DNA of 13,582 nt from Smittium culicis (taxonomy: Eukaryota; Kickxellomycota; Harpellomycetes; Harpellales; Legeriomycetaceae): positions 1-13,582 of the forward strand of contig LSSN01003897.1 in the NCBI GenBank assembly GCA_001970855.1. The letters run 5' to 3'. Below are positions 1 to 6,886 of this stretch, one piece after another (position 1 is the stretch's first letter; every line of letters begins with the position of its first letter). The notes below the pieces were generated by a model. It had not been told where the DNA came from and did not search any database. It saw only the letters and a program-made list of their open reading frames with translations. Made by a program: the position numbers and the translations under genes.

Positions 1-284
1 CTGTCACTAAACTAACTCCCTACAAGGAATTAAATGAGGCCATACCTTCAATCAAGGGGAATTTCTTCAAATCGCCAATGAGTGAAGAATAAAATAAGGA
101 TGCGATATACGTACATCCTAGAAATACCTCGATAAATTATTCACCACCACCATTGAACGAAGATATCCCCAGCACCATTAAGAAACAGATGCCGCGTTCT
201 ACGCCGCACAATGGGCATTGAATCAGATAACCAGGACACTTTATTTGTTAGATTCGTAGACTTTATTTAAAGAAGAAAAAATTG

Positions 285-323
285 AAAGACTTAGAGATTC
301 GTTTTTCGAATCTCTAAGTCTTT
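285..323. repeat. Perfect 17-bp inverted repeat, 5-base T loop
   Basis: Left arm 285-301 (AAAGACTTAGAGATTCG) and right arm 307-323 are exact reverse complements separated by TTTTT. It lies inside the interruption of the gag-like relic. A bacterial-type terminator is not a sensible reading in this eukaryotic context. Confidence 0.9.
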
Positions 324-344
324 TATACTATAAATAAACTAAAA

Positions 345-391
345 TGATTGGATAATTTAGATTAGTGAATTAACTAAAATTAATCCAATCA
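345..391. repeat. Imperfect inverted repeat, 16/18-base arms
   Basis: Bases 345-360 (TGATTGGATAATTTAG) match the reverse complement of 374-391 (CTAAAATTAATCCAATCA) apart from two extra bases in the right arm. It lies 21 bases beyond the perfect hairpin at 285-323, so the two form a paired fold-prone block. Confidence 0.75.
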
Positions 392-804
392 AATCTTGAC
401 ATGATTATTATTTCCACGAGCTCCTGGAACAAAATCCAGGAATACCAGCTGACGATCCTCGTCTGAACTTTGCTAGTTCAATGAGGATAATGATTTTTGA
501 TGTAGCAACTATGTTCAGTCAAAGCAGAGCTGACAAAACTCATCGTACAATGGGTTTTCCTGGGAAACTGCCGCAGATAATAGTCAAAGATAAAGACCCT
601 ATATGGAACGATGAGGTGTTAAATACACTCATCACCGCGAAAAAGGCAGAAAATAAATCTAGAATCCAAAAGCCCTTTCGTCAGCGCCAAAAGAGCACAT
701 ATCAAAAAGGTTCAAGCTTCAAATCTGTCCCGTCGTAAGCTTATGAAGCCGCAGTTTCTACTACAGCTGATAGATAACCCCTCCGACAGCAATCAAATTT
801 TCAC

Positions 805-833
805 GGAGGAAGGAGAGGGGGGAGGAAAGGGAG
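805..833 (+). other. 29-base purine-only, G-rich tract
   Basis: This run contains only A and G, including a G6 run, in an otherwise AT-rich window. It sits between the gag-like stop (738) and the first RT fragment (841). It probably encoded a Gly/Arg-rich stretch at the start of the polymerase reading frame. A structural role is possible but not shown. Confidence 0.5.
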
Positions 834-840
834 CTAAGTA

Positions 841-2800
841 GAGCTCCATGGTACGCTCACGATGTTCTGTGCTGCATGGGAGAAGCTCATAGACAGCGAT
901 AGGGTGAGGAGCATCGTGAGCCAATGTTTCAGGATACCGCTACGGGATCGGGACACTCAAGTCACTTCCTGGACGTCATCACAATAGAGTTCTCCTATCG
1001 AAAAGGTCATGAAAGCTCCGCAGGGGACTTCAACCCCCACGGGGACACCCGTTGACGAACCGCCCTCACATATACAAGAGGAAGATTACCCCAGCGGCAA
1101 GAAAAGTTATCTCAGAAGAAGTCGCATCCATTATGACAAAGAAGGCCATAGAGGATGTTAAGGATCAATCACAAGGCTTTTAAAGCAGCCTCTTCACGAT
1201 CCCAAAGAATACTGGGGATCTCCGACCCGTGCTTGATGTGAGGAACCTCAATCAATATGTCGAGCAGAAAAATTTCAAAATGGAATCGTTGAAATCGATT
1301 TTTCGACTTATCAGAATAAAGGATTATGACTTGATTGAATCTGGAGGACGCTTTTCTACATATTCTCATCAACAAGGCCTGCAAAAAATATCTGCACTTC
1401 ACCTGGAACAGTCAGAGGTACCAATTCAGGGTACTTCTATTCGGACTTTCGCTAAGTTCGTACATCTTCACAAAGATTTTACGACCAGTTATAACGTGGG
1501 CACGGTCTCAAGGAATCCGCATAGCGGCATATTTGGACGATCTCCTGATCTTGCGAAATTCCAAAGAGATATGTCTGAAGAACACGGATATAATGGTATT
1601 CAAGCTGACAGAGCTTGGATACAAGATAAAATCCTCAAAATCATCCCTCATACCATCACAGTCTATTCAGCATTTAGGGATGGTAATAAATCCAACAGAA
1701 ATGTCTCTGAAAGTTTCTTCAACAAAAATCAGGGACCTCAGGTGAGAAGCAGACAAGCTTATCAAAATCAAAAAGGCAACGCTGAGAGGATTTGCAAGCT
1801 TTATCGGGAAATACCAGGTAATTTCTGTTGCATTCCTCTCTGTGCGGCTATTTTTGATACGCTTACTCGAACTGAAAACTCAATTGACTTCAAATATGAA
1901 GGCATGAACAGCAACAGTGATATTGACTGCTGCAGCAATAGAGAATTTAATCTTTTGCAAGGAGAAGCTAGCGAAATTTAACGGACTCACCTTTCTTCCT
2001 TGAAGTTCCAGAAATCGAAATATTCACAGATGCAAGTGACAACGCATGGGGCATTGTATTGGGTTCAAATACATGGGCAGGTACTTGGAACGCATCTAAA
2101 AAGAATAGGCACATCAATTTCAAAGAACTGAAAATCGTTTTATATGCTCTCAAACTTCCAGAAGTAATCGAGAGGTCAGTAATAGTCTATTCCGACAATA
2201 CCACAGCACTAGCTTATGTAAAGAGGTTTTGTGGAACTGCCTCTTTAAATTTATTGAAAATCTCGGAAGAAATTTGGAATCATTACATGAGAACAAACAC
2301 ATGCCCGCAAGTATCTCATGTGCCAACGTATACCAACCCTACGGATGCAACAAGCAGGTTGTATACTCAAACAGAGTATTATCTCTCGTAGAAAGCCTTC
2401 AAAGAGTTAGAAAAAGCATATGGTCCCCATGAGGTAGACTTTTTTGCATCGAAAAGGAACAAGAAAGTAAAGAGGTACTTCATTTGGTACAAAGTCTAAA
2501 AAACATTGGGAAAAATGCCTTAAAATTCAGTTGGTCGACATAGAGCAACCTTTACAGCTGCCCTCCATGGAATTTAATCATGCAAACAATACAGAAAGTC
2601 ACATGAGAACAGGTAACGATGACTCTAGTTACAGCTTACTTAAAGACTGCAATATGGTTTCCAGACATCTGAGCGCTTTAAATAGATCAAGAAACAATTC
2701 TGGAAGCAATATAAATCATTACAGACCCGAAAAGCGGAAAAAATTCACTAACGGAGAGTAAGAAATGGAAACTAATAGTATGGAGAATCTGTGTAGCACC
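841..2800 (+). pseudogene. Reverse transcriptase and RNase H remnant of the DIRS-like element
   Basis: The intact protein would copy the element RNA into DNA. Fragments in order: LTMFCAAWEKLIDSDRV (frame 1 from 841), HFLDVITIEFSYRK (frame 3, near 975), VISEEVASIMTKKAIEDV and GDLRPVLDVRNLNQY (frame 2, about 1106-1330), then the RT core in frame 3 from 1335 with NLEDAFLH, QFRVLLFGLSLS and the catalytic YLDD at 1530-1541. RNase H follows in frame 1 from about 2002, with TDAS (Asp codon 2029-2031), FKEL, YSDNT and TDATSR, so the acidic residues are still present. A conserved DIRS tail (YGPHEVDFFAS) lies after the stop at 2389-2391, and PPWNL and AIWFP pieces follow in other frames. Stops include 1743-1745 (TGA in DLR-stop-EADK). 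I count at least five frame changes. Confidence 0.85.
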
Positions 2801-2885
2801 GCACAAACGGAGAGCCTGTCTCAAGATGATTTTGAAATAATAAATAATAAATAATGCTAGATCATTTAGAAGAAGAACAGGGTAA

Positions 2886-3772
2886 TATAGCACACAACAT
2901 CTTTTTCTTTACTGGAAAACCAAAAATTTATATTCAGGCCCAATAACTGCTCATCAGATAGTCAACTATCTGGCAGAACTACGCGTGGAAAAGAATCTCA
3001 ATGTTATCACAATAATTTCATACAAGTCTGAAACTATGCAACTTGTACACGATAAAATAGGAATCAACGAAATTAGTTTATTTAAAACTTTTATTAAAAC
3101 ATTAAATCAAACTTCTATACAAACGGTAAAACAGAATAAGTTTGATATTTCCCCTATTTTGGATCATTTTAAAACACTCAGTTCTTTTGGAAGTCTGAGC
3201 ATTAAGTATCTCACTTCTAAAACGTGTTGCTTGATAGCAGTTTGTAGATTAATGAGTTCCAATAACCTACATAGAATCGACGAGGATAGAACAGAAAAAT
3301 ACGATGATAGAGTTACCTTCGTAATCATAGCGCCCAAAGAAAAAAGAAATGGACGCCGATAGAAAGACGACGTAAAAAAAATTGCCACACTGATAAAATT
3401 CTATGCCCGGTCAATACTTACAAAGTAAATAAATTGACAGCAGCTAAGCACAGATGTCCTAGGTCACATTTCAATGACAATAAGTTGATGGTCAACCACT
3501 TATTTAAATACACTAAAGATTTTTGCAAACAGCTATCAATAGATATAATTTCTAGGAACATAAAATATATAACCGGAATAATTATAAAAGTAGGAGATCA
3601 AATATCTAAAGCTATAGCGATCGGAGCAGCCTTGGCTGCAAATGCAGGTATTTCGTCAGATTCTATCGTTTCTCAAGCGGATTGGTCATGTCATTATATG
3701 TTTGATACATAGTATCAAATTTATCGAGATCCTGCGGCTAACATTACTGAATCTATCTTACTTTTGGGGTAA
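2886..3772 (+). pseudogene. Tyrosine recombinase remnant of the DIRS-like element
   Basis: The intact enzyme would integrate a circular cDNA copy. Frame 3 is open from 2886 to 3362 and reads the N-terminal core-binding part (PITAHQIVNYLAEL, DISPILDHFKTL, SIKYLTSKTCCLIAVC, then VIIAPKEKRNGRR). At about 3350 the reading shifts to frame 2, which runs PIERRRKKNCHTDKILCPV through ISRNIKYITG and AIGAALAANAGISSD to MFDT and the TAG at 3710-3712. The same frame continues YQIYRDPAANITESIL to a TAA at 3770-3772, probably the original end. In family members as I recall them the catalytic tyrosine lies in the FD-x-YY stretch, exactly where the TAG is, and the box I arginine and the arginine before AIGAT appear replaced here (SSNNL and AIAIGAA). 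The copy is therefore inactive on several counts. Confidence 0.8.
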
Positions 3773-3869
3773 CTAAATTTATCTCCTCACAGAGATATAA
3801 TGTTAGAGTTAGTCGAGCTCTAAGAGCGATGATTAATTCATATTATATTGGAGAGGAGATATATTTAGT
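3771..3869. repeat. Candidate DIRS internal complementary region (ICR)
   Basis: Bases 3801-3869 start TGTTAGAGTTAG and end GATATATTTAGT. Their reverse complement matches 4009-4078 at about 63 of 70 positions, with one gap. The preceding bases 3773-3788 (CTAAATTTATCTCCTC) mirror the end of the same block (GAGGAGATATATTTAG), so the segment is itself a palindrome with a shortened left half. This is what a joint of the two terminal-repeat complements looks like in DIRS elements, where the ICR directly follows or overlaps the recombinase end, and here it starts at the recombinase stop codon. A fold-back element is the alternative. Confidence 0.55.
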
Positions 3870-4008
3870 CCCGCCTACCCGTCACCATTTAACCTTTGCC
3901 GAAAGATGACAAGGATATCAAAAACATGCAATTACTATTTTTTTTTTATTTTAGATTTTAAATTATAATTTGCAATTTTGTTTTTTATTATCCAATTAAG
4001 ATGGTAAC

Positions 4009-4078
4009 ACTAAATATATCTCCTCTCCTAATATAATATAATTTAATTATTGCTCTTAGAGCTCGATTAATTCTAACA
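4009..4078. repeat. Candidate right terminal repeat of the DIRS-like element
   Basis: This 70-base block begins ACTAAATATATCTCCTCTCC and ends ATTCTAACA. It is the inverted partner of 3801-3869. Five of the six substitutions relative to the partner's reverse complement are C-to-T or G-to-A changes. The 139 bases between the arms (3870-4008) include a GC-richer start (CCCGCCTACCCGTCACC) and then a T-rich run. The partner left repeat would lie upstream of base 1 of the window. Confidence 0.55.
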
Positions 4079-6886
4079 TTTCTTTAACTTACAAGGCTGT
4101 TACTTTTATTTGTTTTATCGTTTTTGATTTTCCTAGGCGATTTTCTTTATCTTATTCTAAAATATTAGTAAAAAATTAATTAATTCTATTTCTACTTCAT
4201 TAAGGTTATAATAAATGAATTTATTCCCATTAAACTCCTTATTTAATATTATTCTTTATTCTTTTGGAGTCACCTCTTTTACAAAAGACTCATTATTATT
4301 ATTAATAATTCGTTTGATTTTTTTTATAATAGCTGAAGCTTGCTTATTAAATATTCCTGTAATTTTTTGATTTTTTGAATTTTAATAAAAGCATTTTTGA
4401 TATTAATATTTTTGCTTTTGTATTCAGAAAAAAAAAAAAATAATAATTCAAGGCAACAAATATTCATCATTTCTAGAATTTTATAAACTGATTCCGAGAA
4501 TTCTGTTTCATCAGATAGCTTTTTTTTCATTTTTTTGTATAATTTTTCAGACCAATTATAAATTCTACGTTTGAAGTTTATGGATTAAAATAAAATTCAA
4601 CCTATCTTCAAAAGATATGTCAATAATTCTTTCAGAACATCAATTATCTGTATTTAAAGTAGAAACATTTTTATCCTTAGTATTTACCATGTGATTTACA
4701 TCTTTACTATTTTTTTTTGGCTTTTTTAGGATTTATTCTCTATTTTCTTTTCTTTTTTCTTTTTTTAAATATCTCATCGGTATTTCAAATGATTAAATCT
4801 TTTGCAAAAAGTGTAATTAAGTTCAGCACCTTTCCGATGTATTAAAGCTTTAGTATTCATCAATATTAAAGAAGTTTATATATTTCAATTTTTTTATGTT
4901 TCAAAATTTATTTTGTTGCTTTTTGGTGAGAAAGATTTCATTTTTATATATTTTTATATAATATATCAATTATTTTACCCGGGATTTGAAGCTATTCAAA
5001 ACCTTTATGGGCAACTTTTCAAAAATTTTGTTAAGATGGGAACCGATGTAATAAGGATTGGGTTTTATTTGTGGCTAATACATTTAAGAATCTGAAAGAA
5101 TAAACTATTAAAAGAATTTATTTCTCTTGAGTTAGAAAAGCAGTCGTTGGATTAAGAATGTAAATTTTTCATTACAGCATGTAATTCCTATATTACGTTG
5201 TTATTAAAGTTTTAAGATTTACTATGAGCACTGTTTTATACAAATTCCATCAGAAACACTTGTTGTGAAATCAATAAGGCTTTAAGAACGAGTTCTTACA
5301 CACTTATTCTATTATCTGAAAGTGTAGTTGTAGTTTTTAAATCTCCAGAGCGCATATAGTTTATAATAATTTAACGTTTTTTATAATGTAGCTTGTTTTG
5401 ATTTTTTTTTTGCATTTTCAAAATATGTTTTTTTCCGCAAAATTGAACAATAAATTTCTACAATTTCAAATTTTAAAAAATTTTCGAGTTTCTGAAAAAT
5501 GGGCTAGAATATTTTCAAAAATTCGTCAATTTTTCGATCAAGCCCTCTTATAAAAATTCCAGAGTTTATATATGCTTAAATTAGGCATTTGATTTCCCTT
5601 TTACTAAATCCAAATCCATAGCAGTTTTAAATTTAGACACTAGGATCAATTTTTTTTTTAGAGATAACAGGCAGTTTAGCTTATGAAATAAATACTCTAA
5701 ACAGACTTGAGCCATATTTCGAATAGACTCTATATCAGTGGGTTCCATTTATACCTTTAGCTTTTGATATGAAATTCAAACAACATAATCGATTATTATT
5801 GGTCCGTTTACTTACTTTTCATTTTTAAATAGAGATGGTAACTAATTCTTCAAAACGTAATTTTTTGTCAAAACTTTGTTTAAAAAAGTTACTAGTAGTA
5901 TAATTTGCGCTATTTGATAATAAATATTAAAAAATCAAAATATTAAATACAGTCTAGATTCGGATATTATTAAATAACATAAGAATAGTCGAGGGAATTT
6001 ATTACAAGCACAAAAAACTCACAACACGACTCAGATCTAAAAAACTAAAAAGCCCAGACAATTTTATTTTCTGTAACTATTACTTAACCTACTATCTTTT
6101 TTAAATCATATTACTTTTATTTATCAGACTTAGAAACAATATATGAAGAATCAATCTATTCAAATCTAGTAATTTTATTTATAATTGTTTATATTTAATT
6201 ATTATTATTTTCTTAGAATCTTAATAATCGCTTATAAATTATTCGAAATAATAGAATTGTAGAAACAAGTGCTTGAGACATTTAGGTAGTTGTAATTGTT
6301 AAATACTTTAATACAAGAATGAATTTACTTTTCTTTACACTGCTTTTTAATTAAATAATAAGTCAAAGATATAATTGATTAGCATAATATTATACTCAAG
6401 TTTCAATCTATTTTATATAAAAATTAATCTCAAAAATAGGTGGTTAAATCGTTAGTTAAGCTAAAAGTTTCTTATTTGAAAAGTAGTTAATATATAATTA
6501 TATATATAAAGATGCAAAGCTAAGTGAGTATAACTGAATTTAAATCTAATTAAATTAAAATCTCTGTTATAATTGTATTTACATTTACAGTATAAAAAAT
6601 AATCAATAAAAAAGTTTTACGCTAGGTAGCAGGCTTTAATATTTTTAAGCCAAGTAAATTTAATCATTTTTTTTAACTTCAATTTGAAACTCCATTGTAA
6701 TTATAATCAAAACCTGCATATAGCAATAACAAATATATGATTTCAAATAAAACAGTTGGTAAAATAGGATGCAGATTCAAAAAATATCCCAAACTTATAA
6801 AAAAGTAATAGAGAGAAAGTAAAAAAAACTAATTAGGATTAAAGAGGTAAAATAAATGTATAATTTGCAGAATTATAAATACAAAA
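4079..6886. other. AT-rich gene-poor intergenic region
   Basis: About 2.8 kb with many A and T homopolymers and no open frame of convincing composition. I saw no tRNA, no clear tandem repeat and no recognisable transposon domain. The plus-strand reading at 4913-5095 is short, very hydrophobic and low in complexity, and I do not call it a gene. The one item of note is the possible coding relic on the minus strand at 4135-4860. The last few hundred bases must hold the 3' untranslated region of the SulP gene that ends at 6887. Confidence 0.7.
4135..4860 (-). pseudogene. Possible heavily decayed protein-coding relic, unidentified
   Basis: On the minus strand a series of protein-like readings follow each other with frame changes. 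They run NTKALIHRKGAELNYTFCKR (from 4860), VNHMVNTKDKNVSTLNTDN, SERIIDISFEDR, then NFKRRIYNWSEKLYKK leading into a 68-codon open frame (4530-4324) with SDETEFSESVYKILEMMN. After that come GIFNKQASAIIKKIKR, NNESFVKEVTPKE and KFIYYNLNEVEIELINFLL. They are rich in Lys, Asn, Ile and Glu with mixed composition, unlike plain poly-A/T. I recognise no family. In sequence this rich in A and T open stretches of 30 codons arise by chance, so this remains tentative. Confidence 0.28.

Larger units (their letters stand above)
239..399. other. AT-rich interruption of the gag-like relic, possible small insertion
   Basis: The Gag-like reading is recognisable up to about 238 (ending NQITRTL) and again from 400 (HDYYFHELLEQ). 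The roughly 160 bases between are much richer in A and T, contain stops in all relevant frames, and carry two separate inverted repeats (285-323 and 345-391). In family members as I recall them these two protein segments are nearly adjacent, so the simplest reading is an inserted sequence. I cannot see clear terminal repeats or a target-site duplication, so local decay remains possible. Confidence 0.35.
3..738 (+). pseudogene. Gag-like (ORF1) remnant of the DIRS-like element
   Basis: I recognise this as the ORF1 product that precedes the polymerase in fungal DIRS-like elements, from recollection of the family and not from a search. Frame 3 from base 3 reads a YKELNEAIPSIKGNFFKSP stretch, then a TAA at 90-92, then NYSPPPLNEDIPS. 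A frameshift near 185 moves the reading to frame 2 (DAAFYAAQWALNQITRTL). After an AT-rich interruption (about 239-399) frame 1 is open from 400 to the TAA at 736-738. It includes DYYFHELLEQNPG and ends in a basic tail (KKAENKSRIQKPFRQRQKS) that could bind nucleic acid. The ATG at 481 lies inside this segment and is not a real start. The N-terminus is outside the window. Confidence 0.65.
1..4078 (+). mobile_element. Decayed DIRS-like tyrosine-recombinase retrotransposon, 5' end outside the window
   Basis: The order Gag-like, reverse transcriptase, RNase H, tyrosine recombinase, then an inverted-repeat terminus is the layout of DIRS-type retrotransposons, which integrate with a tyrosine recombinase instead of a DDE integrase. 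All three coding parts are on the plus strand and broken by stops and frameshifts, so no part is likely to be functional. No aspartic protease, chromodomain or DDE integrase is visible, which argues against a Ty3/gypsy element. The right boundary at 4078 is the outer end of the right arm of the inverted repeat and is an inference; no target duplication is evident, as expected for DIRS elements. The left terminal repeat is not in the window. Confidence 0.82.

Noticed and set aside
285..323. Intrinsic transcription terminator
   Set aside because: The genome is eukaryotic (spliced genes), the hairpin is inside a transposon relic, and the T run is in the loop and not after a GC-rich stem.
1229..1981. 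A 250-codon plus-strand open frame as an intact gene
   Set aside because: Only its first 35 codons match the polymerase relic; after about 1330 the conserved RT reading moves to another frame, and the rest is an out-of-frame shadow.
3801..4078. LTR of a Ty3/gypsy or Ty1/copia element (TG...CA ends)
   Set aside because: The two arms are inverted, not direct, and the neighbouring enzyme is a tyrosine recombinase with no DDE integrase or protease.
4913..5095. 60-codon plus-strand open frame as a membrane peptide gene
   Set aside because: Its hydrophobic, Phe/Ile/Tyr-rich composition is what T-rich DNA gives by chance, and nothing around it supports a gene.
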